From the NCBI RefSeq assembly GCF_905147045.1, contig NC_065898.1, positions 5,456,001 through 5,520,000 of the forward strand: a stretch of DNA of 64,000 nt. Reading direction: 5' to 3'. Below the pieces are notes generated by a model, which saw only the letters and a program-made list of their open reading frames with translations, searched no databases and was not told the origin of the DNA. Each line of letters opens with the position of its first letter. Position 1 is the stretch's first letter. The position numbers and the translations under genes are program-made. Origin of the DNA: Nymphalis io. Its lineage: Eukaryota > Arthropoda > Insecta > Lepidoptera > Nymphalidae. Below are positions 24,117 through 35,638 of the stretch, piece by piece.

Positions 24117-24496
24117 GTGATGATGATGATGTTGTACTCCTAATCGTTAAGGCCATAGCGACCATTTTCCACGGAGAGTAGCTAAGGAGATATTATATTG
24201 TTTACACTGTTTTAGTAATGCTTGCATGTTTTCTTTTATTTTAGCCTATTGTGCATGTTATAAATTGCATTAACTTTTATTATTTAAGTAATTTTATCTC
24301 CTTTTACCTTTTACTGCACTGAATGTAGCGTTTGTGTTGGCAGCATATATACAAGGCGTAGACTGAAAAGCAGCCTAGCTGAGACTACGATCTTTTCACC
24401 AAATTATGATATTGTTAACTCTTTTTTTATGGTTTTGTCCCTTAATTTTTTTGTCTTTGTTTCTTTTTGGTGAATAAAGTTATTTATTATTATTAT
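24117..24496 (+). repeat. Probable LINE 3' untranslated end
   Basis: A low-coding stretch that ends with a polyadenylation-like GTGAATAAAGTT and a TTATTATTATTA tail. It opens with GATGATGATGTTGTACTCC. This arrangement is typical of the 3' ends of lepidopteran LINEs that finish in a short microsatellite tail. No reverse-transcriptase coding sequence lies upstream, so the copy would be 5'-truncated. Assignment is by resemblance only. Confidence 0.5.
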
Positions 24497-25267
24497 ATAT
24501 ATTATATTGCTCATGTTTTTGTGTGTGAGAGTCAACAGGTGCTATTGGTGGGAGAGAGCACATACTGTCTGGTAGTCAGTTTTCTCATTTGCTGTCTTAA
24601 ATAATAAAAAATAATAACTGTTGCATATATTTCAATTCATATTCAATTATGCAAGATGATCGAATTATGTAAATAATTAAAAAAAAAAATAATTTTAAAA
24701 TATTTTGATAATATTTACAAACTTTAAAGTTTTGCTAATTCTTACATTGAACACGTGTCGCGAATGTGTATCATAAATTCTCACAGCAGTACACGTAGTT
24801 GTTTATATAGTTAGAAATTTCGCAAAACTTTTGTGACATTGTTTTATTTAGCAAATATATATCTATTAACCTTATAACGCCTTACTTAAATTGTTCAACA
24901 ATAACATTTAAAATTCATTGAGTAATGGATCTCATGTCGCGAATGAAATATGAAAAAGTCATAGCGACAGTATATCTTATAGAACGTGGGAATAAAATTA
25001 TTTCAATCAAAAAACAATAGTACGAATATCGTAAGACTAGTTTAATTGTGGTATTTATATAGTACAACTATAATATATTCGAGTAAACATTATTCATTTG
25101 TGAAATCTTATTACGTAAGTGGACAAGGTACTTGGGGTATAACTATTATCTCTATAAAGTCACCCAAAAATATCATGTAGCACAATTGCTCAATTAAATA
25201 TATAGATAAGCTTGTTTATTCACAAACAATAAATATACGACAGTGTATTTAATTCACATAATTACTT
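24497..25267. other. AT-rich stretch with no recognised feature
   Basis: No gene or named repeat found. Confidence 0.4.
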
Positions 25268-25556
25268 GGTGGTACGGCTTTGTGCAGGCCCGTCTGGGTG
25301 GGTAGCACCCACTTATCAGATATTCTGCCGCTAAGCAGAATTCTTAGTATTGTTGCCTTTTGATTTGAAGGGTGAGTGAGCCAGTGTAATTACAGGCACA
25401 AGGAACATAATATCTTAGTTCCCAAGGTTGGTGGCGCATTGGCGATGTAAGCGATGGTTAACATTTTTTATATTGCCAATGTCTATGGGCGGTGGTGACC
25501 ACTTACCATCAGATGGCCCATTTACTCGTCCATCTATCTATAACATAAGAAAACTA
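25268..25556 (+). repeat. SINE-C, full length
   Basis: Complete order of blocks: TGGTGGTACGGCTTTGTGC, GTCTGGGTGGGTAGCACCC, CTTATCAGATATTCTGCC, GGTGAGTGAGCCAGTG, GGTTGGTGGCGCATTGGCG, GGTGGTGACCACTTACCATC and a CTATCTATAACATAAGAAAA end. It has accumulated substitutions and the A tail is interrupted. It serves as the reference for the truncated and rearranged copies here. Confidence 0.88.
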
Positions 25557-25607
25557 AATAATAATGAAACGAAACAAGTATTTACTACTTTATCACAATA
25601 ATTGCCG

Positions 25608-25690
25608 ATTAACTGAAATGGCCGAGTGGTTATAGTACTTTGATTAGAGCCGAACATGAAGGTTCTAATCTACAGCAGAGTTTTCGCGTG
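25608..25690 (+). repeat. tRNA-like SINE head, weak
   Basis: AATGGCCGAGTGGTTATAGT resembles a tRNA-Leu/Ser A-box region, and AAGGTTCTAATCTAC about 30 bp later resembles a B-box. There is no foldable acceptor stem that I can see, so it is not a functional tRNA. A decayed SINE head is likely, but its family is unclear. Confidence 0.35.
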
Positions 25691-26104
25691 CAATGTGTGT
25701 AATGTGCACATTGCATGCATTTTAATTAATAATGTCATGTTATGCAATAAAAAAACCAAAATGATCAGGTACTACTAATGTAATAATTATGATCATTTAG
25801 ATAAGACATATCGAGTCTGATTCGGTTGTTTATTTTATACATTTAAAATCAATATCTATATTTTTCAAGTATAACTATTTTTTAAGCGTATCTTTACAAA
25901 TATGTTATCATCTTAATTAAACTTGATACACAATGTAAATTTAAACCATTATCGATCCATATAATTTGAAGTGCTGTGCTGTGTCGTGCTTTGAGAAATC
26001 ACTTTGTATCTTATTGTCACTCCTGAATCATTGAAAAATAATTTACGTCGATACGCTATTTTATTGCGTATTTCCTATAAATTTTATAATTACTATAATA
26101 ATAA

Positions 26105-26371
26105 TGTCCTTCAGACCGATTTAACTCTTATAATCCGACGAGACAGCGATCCAAAACGACCGGAAAGAGTTCAGGTGTAGGACCAACGGCTTTACGTGCA
26201 TTCCGAGGCACGGGAGATAACACACTTTCAACTTCCAGACTCCGGGCTGCTTCTGAGAATTTTCTGATAGAAAAACCCAATAACTTTTTATTGGCCCGAC
26301 CTGGGAATTGAACCCAGAACCTCCGGATCTGGCGGCTTGATGTAAATCAAGCCACTAGATCAACGAGGCAG
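26105..26371 (-). repeat. SINE-A, near full length
   Basis: Read on the minus strand it has the head CTGCCTCGTTGATCTAGTGG, the B-box GGGTTCAATTCCC, GGAGTCTGGAAGTTGAAAG, CTCTTTCCGGTCG and a GACCGATTT-like fragment before the left end near GAAGGACAT. Most of the 3' third seen at 44,400-44,516 is missing or decayed. Confidence 0.82.
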
Positions 26372-26993
26372 TTTAATAATTGCTATATTTAATGTCGCAA
26401 ATCATTTTCTGAAATTTCGCAATCGTGTTCTGCGATGGGATTTAAGTTTGTTCTTGTAGAATAGTTCTACTGGTTAATTATATTATATATTTATGATCTT
26501 CATTACCACCTTTTCTTTTTACGGCTTACTAATAATCTGCATCTAAATGATTTAATATATACTGACACGTTCCGACCACCTACAATTGAGAATCTCATGT
26601 TCACTATCCCCAGAGGACGTGAACAGCCTAAACAATACTGAGGAGACTTTCTATCGAAAATATTTAACACAAGTTGCGCGCGCGCATCGAATATTCATTA
26701 ATGGGAACAATGGCGGCATTCTGCTACGATTTAGGAGTCGTACGTGTGATCTTTATAGTTCCAAACAACTGTTGTCATTTTAAATCGTATGTTGTAAATT
26801 GTGTTGTTATAGTAAAATATTTTGAACCAAATTTTATCGTTAATATTTATTTATTGGAAAAGTTCTCGCTGACGCACTAATTTTTTGAAACCATACACTC
26901 GTAATATTATGAAATATTCTCCGAATGAATTATATTTATAAAAAAAATTCCGAGATAATAAGCGCGAGAGACTTAAACGAGAATTATTTAAGG
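26372..26993. other. Stretch with no recognised feature
   Basis: Two overlapping frames of 65 and 68 aa (26,586-26,880) are present on the plus strand, without family resemblance. A short CG-rich GCGCGCGCGC run lies near 26,678. Confidence 0.4.
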
Positions 26994-27240
26994 GTTGAAA
27001 TGGCCCAGCGGCTAGAACACCTGAATCTTAACCGAAGACTGTGGATTCGACACCTGGAGAGCACCAATTAATTTTCATGTAGGTACTTAATTACTGGCTA
27101 TAAATCATCTTATGCTCACAGTGAAGAAAAACATCATTATTAAAACTATATGGGGCGAATGAAAGTCTGCCACATGTGTATCCATACCGCATTGGAGCTT
27201 GGTGGCCTTAGACTAGCTGTAGTACATTTACAGACTATTA
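26994..27240 (+). repeat. SINE-B, diverged, near full length
   Basis: Head GAAATGGCCCAGCGGCTAGA, then AATCTTAACCGAAGACTGTG, ATTTTCATGTAGGTACTTAA, CTGCCACATGTGTATCC and GCATTGGAGC-TTGGTGG. The block encoding CTCCAAACCTTCTCC is deleted. It is an old copy. Confidence 0.75.
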
Positions 27241-27365
27241 ATTAACTTTACTTAACAACAACTTTTTATTTTTATTTACAGGTAGGCGAACGGACAAATT
27301 GGACAGCTGATGGTGTTATTATTATAGTTGCTACTGATATTAAATTCGCTCATGAACATCAAGAT

Positions 27366-27432
27366 AGGTTCATTCACCCACTCATCAGATAATGTACCAC
27401 CAAACAGCAATACTTAGTATTATTGTGTTCCG
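27366..27432 (+). repeat. SINE-C, 5' fragment
   Basis: CCCACTCATCAGATAATGTA and ACAGCAATACTTAGTATTAT match the first third of SINE-C. The rest is absent. Confidence 0.65.
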
Positions 27433-27872
27433 TGTTTTAAATGCTTAATATGAAGATGTTTGTTATAGAAATCGAAAAAAGTCATGCCAACTGGGAGTTA
27501 TATTGGCGTGCGTAGTATAAACCAAAACATCTATAATGTTATGTATTATGATATTAAAGTTTAACGTAGAACCTTATTCTACTCGTGCGACGCCGGAACG
27601 GGTAGCTTATATATATTTTATATAATATATATGTGTATATAAACAACACACATTCTTAATACTAAAAGTAATATGTCGCAGTGTCTGCCACACTTGTCTG
27701 TCCCAATATACCATTCTGTTTTTACGATGGATTTTGGTTTGTACGTAATTAGTGGTTAATACCTACGGGACCAGATGTTCTTGCAAAATCCCTACCAGAA
27801 AGCCTATCTTTATATATACTATATCTAAACTGTTAAATCTTGGAGACAAACATTTGCTTAAAAATGAAAAGT

Positions 27873-28173
27873 CAAGATGTCCCAATTGTTAGAACGTGTG
27901 AATTTTAAGCGATGAACGCAGGCTCAAACTAAGGACAGGTCTCAAACCACAGAATTTTAATGTGCTTAATTTGTGTTAAAAATTCATCCCATTTCTTGAG
28001 CACGATGATGATGGAAGAAGACATCGTGAGAAGAAAAGATCCAATTTCACTAAAATTCTGTCAGATGTGTATCTACAACCTGCAGTGGAGTAGCGTGATA
28101 GAATAAGCTTCAAACCTTTTTCTTAAAGGGAAAGGAGGCCTTAGCCCAGCAGTGGGATATTCATAGGCTGTTA
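27873..28173 (+). repeat. SINE-B, diverged, near full length
   Basis: CAAGATGTCCCAATTGTTAG (head), ATTTTAATGTGCTTAATTTG, GACATCGTGAGAAG, CTGTCAGATGTGTATC and CAGCAGTGGGATATTCATAG in family order. It carries a small GATGATGATGG expansion in the core. Confidence 0.8.
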
Positions 28174-28560
28174 CTATTTTTTTAATTTTATGATAAAGAT
28201 TTACTACCGACTTCCTAATAACTTAGGTTCAATAAATTATAGATAAGAATTTAACAATCAAAGCGTAAGTACTAGTACTTGCATAAAATTACTACCTATT
28301 TTATGGATGTTATTAATTATTCGTACTTTCTCCGTATCAATTTATTATTACTAAGTGTTTAATTTAAGACAATTAATTACATGCACTATCAAATTTACGA
28401 CATATTAATTTGTCAGTTGCTTTTTGAAATACACCATTCACAGTATAAATCTTTATAATATGCAGCTAAAAATAGCCGATATTGCTCAGTATCAGAACAC
28501 GTTAACTTTAAACTAAGATTATGACAATATAAGTTATTTAAGTTGCGTTATATTTTAATA

Positions 28561-28863
28561 TCGAGATGGCCTAGTGGTTAGAACGCGTGAATCTTAACTG
28601 ACGATCGTGGGTTCAAACCCGGGCAAGCACCACTGAATTTTCATGTGCTTAATTTGGATTTATAATTCATCTCGTGCTTGACGGTGAAGTAAAACATCGT
28701 GAGGAAACCTGCATGTGTCTAATTTCATTTTAATTATGCCACATGTGTATTCTACCATCCCGCATTGGAGCAGCGTGGTGGAATAAGCTCCAAACCTTCT
28801 TCCTCAATATGGAGAGGAGGCCTTAGCCCAGCATTGGGACATTAACAGACTGTTACTGTACTG
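28561..28863 (+). repeat. SINE-B, full length, with 12 bp target-site duplication
   Basis: Well preserved head CGAGATGGCCTAGTGGTTAG, B-box GTGGGTTCAAACCCGGGC, core ACATCGTGAGGAAACCTGC and 3' end CAGCATTGGGACATTAACAG with a GTTACTGTACTG tail. It is flanked by a perfect 12 bp repeat, TATATTTTAATA (28,549-28,560 and 28,864-28,875). One of the two youngest-looking SINE-B copies. Confidence 0.93.
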
Positions 28864-28875
28864 TATATTTTAATA

Positions 28876-29746
28876 CATTTGAACATAATTACAATATATT
28901 TTTTATTTTTTTTATATTATATTATATTCTATATAAAAAAAATTATTTAAGTAGGTTGTTAGAAGCACGTTCCATCATTTTACAAGTTCCCTAAGCGTTA
29001 AGCCATAACTTACATTAATGCAAAGAAACGTCACGCCATCCGTCATAGCAGCTCGTAAAATATGTAATGTTAGACTTATTTGCGGAATATTAAAGGTATT
29101 ATTATGACAAAGAGATGATAAATTATTAACAAGTAACGCTATTAATCCTCCGCTGAAAACTTCAAACCCATTTTCCATCTCATTATAAACCTCTGTCAAG
29201 CATAAAATAACACCACAATGAACACAAAACGTATTTACACTTTAAATTGTCACGCTTACTCGTAATGTGTTGAAGCGATTTACATACTCGATAATCCAAT
29301 TTTATATGGAACTAAAATCATTTTAAGACAAACTAATTAATTGCATAATAATTTACACCACTACAAACGCAAAAACGTCTGTAAGCTGATTTGACTGTGC
29401 TTTATTTAAATAATTTTAGTTATGCTTCTCTATGTCATGTAGGTGGATTCGATCACGGATTTCCGAAGTGTTCGGCGACATATAGAATGTTCTAATAAGC
29501 GAGATGCCACTCTGAGGATTTTGGAAAATTGGGAAATTATGCCAGTGCCTCCTATTAATAATATATTACTCAGTATAATATTATGAAACATTAATTTCAA
29601 ATATTAATGTTGAAACGAAAGTGTATGTATTTTCTATGTGACACTATTAATAAATATCGCAGAATTTAAACATCAAAATTCATAGAATATTAATTAATTC
29701 CTTTCGTCAATAAAGACTGCAATGTTTCATAACAAAAACTATTATA
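28876..29746. other. Spacer between two inverted SINE-B copies
   Basis: No gene recognised. A 74 aa frame at 28,975-29,199 (minus) has no recognisable family. Confidence 0.4.
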
Positions 29747-29759
29747 TAATGTATATATG

Positions 29760-30074
29760 TAACAGTACAGTAACAGTAACAGCCTGTTAATTTCCCACTG
29801 CTGGGCTAAGGCCTCCTCTCCCTTTTGAGGAGAAGGTTTTTGGAGCTTATTCCACCCCGCTGCTCCAATGCGGGTTGGTACAATACACATGTGGCATAAT
29901 TGCAATGAAATTAGACACATGCAGGTTTCCTCACGATGTTTTCCTTCACCGTCAAGCACGAGATGAATTATAAACACAAATTAAGCACATGAAAATTCAG
30001 TGGTGCTTGCCCGGGTTTGAACCCACGATCATCGGTTAAGATTCACGCGTTCTAACCACTAGGCCATCTCGGCT
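29760..30074 (-). repeat. SINE-B, full length, with 13 bp target-site duplication
   Basis: The minus strand reads the full family from the head (complement of CTAACCACTAGGCCATCTCG) to the 3' end and a GTTACTGTTACTGTACTG tail. It is flanked by a perfect 13 bp repeat, TAATGTATATATG (29,747-29,759 and 30,075-30,087). It is in opposite orientation to the copy at 28,561, with a spacer of about 0.9 kb. Confidence 0.93.
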
Positions 30075-30087
30075 TAATGTATATATG

Positions 30088-30559
30088 AAACGTACTAAAA
30101 TGGCCTATTTTACAAATACCAATTAAAACAAAGTATGACAAACGTATATCACCTAAAATTAATTAATTAAAATTGTATCAGAATATTTCGTACGTTGTAC
30201 ATTGTAAACATTTAAAATTTAAACGTTCGAATTTATAAAAGTCAAACAATTGAATCCAGTGGGTATTCTAAAGCATGAGAAAATGCAAGAAAAAAGTCTT
30301 GAAAAATAGTAAATTTTTATTAAACAACGTACGAGTATATATGCTCCAGTCATTAAAATAACATACATGCATTTTAATTAAAAGCATGATACACTACAAA
30401 GGTTGTAACGTAGTAAAGAAAAAAACGAGTCTGGAGTCTTCCTTGCTAGTATTATATAGTATGCAACTAATAGAAAAAAAATAATTTCTGTATATTGTTA
30501 CATGCATTTAAAATCGTAACACAAAATGACTTTTTGCACGGATTTAGGTTTTTGGTTTC
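30088..30559. other. AT-rich stretch with no recognised feature
   Basis: No gene or named repeat found. Confidence 0.4.
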
Positions 30560-30905
30560 GTGAGGCCATCCCGGCTGCCTTCTTCCTCTAAGCCCGCCCG
30601 TCTGAAATAGGACGCATAAGGCCACCTCACGCATCTATGGCCCTAGGGTTACGCCCTTTCTTTTAAGCCCTGGCCGTGGGGGCTGTGAGAGGGCCGAGAT
30701 GATGCTGACGTTATCTCCGCCGAGCGGGATCGGCCCCTCTCCGTTCCCGCTCCACCTTCTCCTTCTGGACCATGACAGTCTCACAGAAGAAGGCTATGGC
30801 TCTCCATGCCGTTTCCCTGCAGAGCATCGCCGAGACGATTGCTCGCAGAGGTCATGTCCGACCTCTGCGACTCCGACTCCGACCTCTGTGGCAGATGACA
30901 GATAT
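30560..30905. other. GC-rich island of unknown origin
   Basis: About 350 bp of clearly GC-rich sequence in otherwise AT-rich DNA. It includes CAAGCCCGCCCG-like and GGCCGTGGGGGCTGTGAGAG tracts and a CGACCTCTGCGACTCCGACT repeat-like end. A 71 aa plus-strand frame (30,699-30,914) is rich in Pro, Ser and Thr and has no family resemblance. The sharp base-composition edges suggest an inserted retroelement fragment or a remnant exon or CpG island. I cannot tell which. Confidence 0.4.
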
Positions 30906-31269
30906 ACCCAATAACTTTTAATCATAATTTAGTACCTTTACGTAAAGTAACGATTAGGTGACAACGGTTTAAGTTTAGATGTACAAATTTGTCATATACC
31001 TTACTTATAACTTTATTGTATGTTTGAACATTATAAGCATAAAGTTTATTTACAAAGTTTTCAAGTAATAATCTATGAAATATGATCGATGCTAATTCTA
31101 CACTATCTATTCTACGTTATAGCTCTATTTAAATGTTTATAGTACTTAATGTTATTATTTTGTTCGACGCGCCAACGTTTATTTGGTAACTTGATATACT
31201 ATTGAATATACACATGTATAACAATGATGATTATAACATATGTTCAAAATAATAAGCTAACATATATGT

Positions 31270-31530
31270 AAACGTAAATTGTTGATGTAGTGGCTAGATA
31301 TAAGGCTGTATAACTTGAGGTTGTGGCGTCGAATAAATTTAGTATTTTTTTTTGAATAAGTTTTTTTTTAAATTTAAATATATATCGAAGGCACAGTAGT
31401 ATGTCGAAGTTAAATAAGCGATGTTTTAGCTAACATGTTCCCGGAAGAAGCTTAATGTCATGCTTTCTGCGCCTACTCTCCGATTGTGAACGAATGCTTC
31501 TGATTGCACATAAACTTGTGCATATAATAT
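31270..31530 (+). repeat. SINE-A, very decayed
   Basis: TAGTGGCTAGATATAAGGCT followed by TTGAGGTTGTGG matches the SINE-A head. GCACATAAACTTGTGCATAT and ATTTCCTACACAA match its 3' part. The middle is replaced by AT-rich sequence. Confidence 0.5.
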
Positions 31531-34100
31531 TTCCTACACAAATGTATAAATAAATAATAAATAAAATAATAAATCTTTAAGTTTGGCCACCATGTCTTAA
31601 ATTCAGTCGGAAACTAATCGATTATTACATGGCTTATTTTCGTAAATATACATAAATGCTTCAAATGGATATATTTTACTTGCTTTATTTTTACACCTTT
31701 ATTAAGGGGAGTATAGACTAGAGCATTTTCTCGAACATTTCCATATAAAGTAACGTTCCTGTGAATGCTCAACGCTGCGTTCGACTACGATTGAGCTAAT
31801 GCTCTCGGCAAGTGAGCGCTTACCTGTAACATTTTATTCTATCTTGAGTTTACTCTTCCTTGAAATTTCGGACTTGCAAGTCGTATGTGCTGCCTCTATC
31901 TGGATAAGTTATATAAAAAATAGAAATTAGAATTAGAAGATGGTGGCAAGTGAACATTTATAATAAATGACAAGTCTGCAACTAATGTTAAACTTAATAT
32001 CAGAACAATTATGTGGTCAATACTAGAAAATTTAATTTGTTGGTTGTTTGAAATCAGGATAGCAAAACGTTGAGCGCGGTACTCGATGTTAGATACATTA
32101 GAACGGCTCGTTGTTCTGTTACAAGTAAATTATCTAGTCTCTACTCACCTTTACGAATTAGGATATAAAAAAGTCACATTCATCTTAATACATATTACTT
32201 TGACTAAATCCAAATGTAAAATATGTACGTTATAACATTTTTTTCTCTGGATTGCGTAAGCTAATCTGAATTGATAAATATTTTCGCCGAAAAACATGTG
32301 AAATAAGAATTCTTTTCGGCCTCGAAATAAATACACGTGTCAACATAAAATGTATAAAAAGGCCTGTTGACATAGGATTCCGGCTGCGAAATGTAACCGA
32401 TATTGGCTAATATCAAAGATTTTATGAAAATCGACGAAGTGTCATGTGTGACGGATATTGAATTTCAACAGAAAAGTAGCAAGAATGACATTGATTATAT
32501 TTGCTACTAGCATTGGCAGCGGTATTCTTGTAAAATTACCTACCCGCTATGGACTTTCACTTAGTAGGCTTCTTATAAAACCATGGTAATTGCCGAGTCA
32601 TCAATGATACACTCCTTAACCTTTTATTGTTCCACGAGAAACGCGAAGGCTCAAAAACCTCATTCGTACACTTCGTGCTTAACATGATTACTATGGGCAC
32701 AAAATTTGCTTTAAGTAATAACCTTCAGTAACCTTCTCATAGTCCGTCCCCAAGGTGATGTGAGTTGGTAAGTAAGTCAGATCTCCCTTTCTTATCGTGA
32801 AACGATATCACACTCTTGCAAAGTTTAAAAAACTATAATACAGTCCAATGTCTAAGATAAGCTTTATTATGTAGGACTTTTGTATCCTGATACGGTAATA
32901 GAGTGTGAAATCACTGCAAAATATCAACTTTTTTATTTTATTTATTAAACTATATGACACACATCACACAAAACACATATTTTTTTAGCACTTTGGATGA
33001 AAATATTAGTTATAGAAACAACTCGTTAAAGTAGACGTCTTATTCCGCATACAAAAATAAGTTTAAAAAAAATAAATACATAATTTAAAAAAAAACACTT
33101 CATATTACATGTTTCGCTCCGAAAAAAAAAAAGTTGTTTCAAAAGATAGATATTCTAAGAGGAACTTATTTTAATACCAATCAATATATGATAATATATA
33201 TAAATATATGTCTTGAATTTATAATTTAATGAAACATAAATTACATTTGGAACATGAAAATGAGAACTCCTCTAATTACAATGCTAACCTGACGCTAGAT
33301 ATAGTGTTTTGACCTTTGCGATATTCCACCAACGAGGAGGAAGGTCATACTCGATTCAATTTGTGTCAGATATATTATGGTTTTATAAAGTTTATACTTT
33401 ATCACATTTCTCGAGGGTAGAAAACTATAAATATATCAAAGGAAAGTTTGACAGTGTCGCAGTTTGTTCAATTGTTAACTCGCGGAAAGTTAACGTTTCA
33501 AGGTCGACTGCCTTTTTTCTATCTTTTATTTTTCTTAAGTTGAATACAAGTCAATCGGTATAAATATATATATTATTATGTAAAATATTATATGTACGAT
33601 AAATCTTATGTTAAAAAAGCACTTGCAATCCAAGTTAATTTTGTTAAAATGTTTTTGTCTATACAGTATTCACTTTTTTCTAAGAAATAATTATCATTTA
33701 AATATTAAAGTAATTGATTATAAGCGTACACAAAAGCGTGGGAAATAGTTTTGTTCGATGATAATTAAAATAATATGATGTCATATTAAATCTATTCAGA
33801 TTAATTATGAGAACAAATCCTTATAATTTTTATGCATAAATTATTCTCTTGCGCGACAAAACAAGTTTAAAGAGAAACCGATATGGACTATAATAATGAA
33901 GTTCACTAACTTATGTACGCAGCTTTTCCCGCGTTCATTTAAGTTTAATTTAATTTGATAAATTTTACAGAATTTCTTATCGTGTATTAATTGCAAAATG
34001 TATATATTTAAATAGTTACTTTTGTAGTCGACCTTTCCAAATAGACATACAGACATACGGACTTTTAAAGGATGTGGCTTTTTGTAAACATATATATATT
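31531..34100. other. AT-rich stretch with no recognised feature
   Basis: No gene or named repeat found over about 2.6 kb. Short frames at 32,151-32,336, 33,309-33,563 and 33,841-34,056 have no family resemblance. Confidence 0.4.
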
Positions 34101-34104
34101 TTTT

Positions 34105-34290
34105 ATAATTAATAGGCCAACGTTTGACCGTTGACTTGCCTTATGTTAAGCATTGACACGGTCTAAGATGTAGCACGCTTGCCTATAAGAAACCTATTTA
34201 CTCTGGATTTGAAGACACCAACATTGTACCTATCAGGAAATACGGACTCAGGCAAAGTACTAAATGTACATTAATTGTACAGCCACAATA
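34105..34290. repeat. Possible dispersed repeat fragment
   Basis: The block around GATGTAGCACGCTTGCCTAT and ATACGGACTCAGGCAAAGTA resembles a motif that recurs in lepidopteran dispersed repeats. No second copy is visible in this window and no ends can be defined. Confidence 0.3.
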
Positions 34291-34710
34291 CATATATGTA
34301 TAGATTATAAACGCTTGATTGAATATATAGCGATGAGCCTTATTTATTCCAGGAAGTATGCGTTAGTCGAAGTAGAAATATATCTTGGATTCGAATAGAT
34401 AATGAAAACGGGAGCGACCTAAAACCGTATAAGCCATATGTGTATTGGTAGGCTTCGCTGTAAATCAATCAGTTTCATAGATTGAAAGCTAATCTAAATT
34501 AAATTGGGTTTTGCGTATATATAGTATAATATGTGTAATGATTAAATATTGAGTACATTTATTATAGAAGGCCGCCTTTGATGTTTATTTATTCAATATA
34601 AGAAATTTTATTAAATATCATCTTCAGCATAAATATTTCATGGAACTACGATTGTTCGTAAAACAATTAATAATGTTATAAACCGGCAATGAGAGTTGCT
34701 TATTATTTAA

Positions 34711-34872
34711 GCCGAGATGGCTCAACGGGCAGAATATGACTAACTTTTAATCGAAGATTACGGATTCAAATTAGGGCAAACATCAATGAATTTTAATGTG
34801 CTTAATTTTTATTTATAATTAATCTCATGTTTTGCCGTGCGGATCTGATGAAAATCATAGCAGCATAGAGTA
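34711..34872 (+). repeat. SINE-B, 5' half, diverged
   Basis: Head GCCGAGATGGCTCAACGGGC, B-box-like GGATTCAAATTAGGGC and AATTTTAATGTGCTTAATTT follow the family. The 3' half is lost apart from a possible GCAGCATAGAGTATAAGCTT. Confidence 0.7.
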
Positions 34873-35635
34873 TAAGCTTAGAAATTATTAAAGAATTTAA
34901 TAATGATTTACGTTACAGATTATTATAATTTTTACGTACGACTTGTTGCCGACTTCGTGCGGTTAAAATTTATATTCTCTTATTTTTAAAAAAAATCCAA
35001 AAAATCCTTTCTTAGTGGATGTTTAGGTATATTATAAAATAAACTTTGTTTCAAATTTCAGCTTGCTAGACTCAGTAGTTTTTTCGTTGACAGCAAGAGA
35101 AGCAAACAATTTTACAATAATATAACAGTAGTAATTACCTAGTAATTAGTTTGATAGACCTAATTATTGGACTTGGACAGTGTTTAATTTCAATTAACAG
35201 TCTCATATAACAAACTAAACATAGGTAGATACCTATGTACTAAATGAATTAATAGATAATATTATATTTGTGTGATCTGTTGATAATTTTATTAGCATCA
35301 AAATTAATAATTATCAGCTTTTAAATTGAAACAAATTTAATAAGTAAATGAGCAAATAAAATATATATTTTAACAAAAATATATCATGAATTTCTTGGAA
35401 CAGCTTTTGATAAAAGATAAAAGTTGATATCAATTTTATATAACTTTTAGGTAGTGTTGTTATTTTTTTATGGCAAGACTGGCAATCGTGTTTTTAATTT
35501 TTCATTATCATAATTCGTTATTCAGATTGTGGTCTATGTTAAGAAGCTGATTTAAACATTCATCGAATCTACTGTCAGAATTATATATGGCATGTTATCG
35601 ACGCAACTTATAAGAACATTTGAATGATACATTTC
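34873..35635. other. AT-rich stretch with no recognised feature
   Basis: No gene or named repeat found. Confidence 0.4.
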
Positions 35636-35638
35636 ATA

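Noticed and set aside
29690..29977. 95 aa open frame on the minus strand
   Set aside because: It is the translation of the SINE-B copy at 29,760 and has no protein family.
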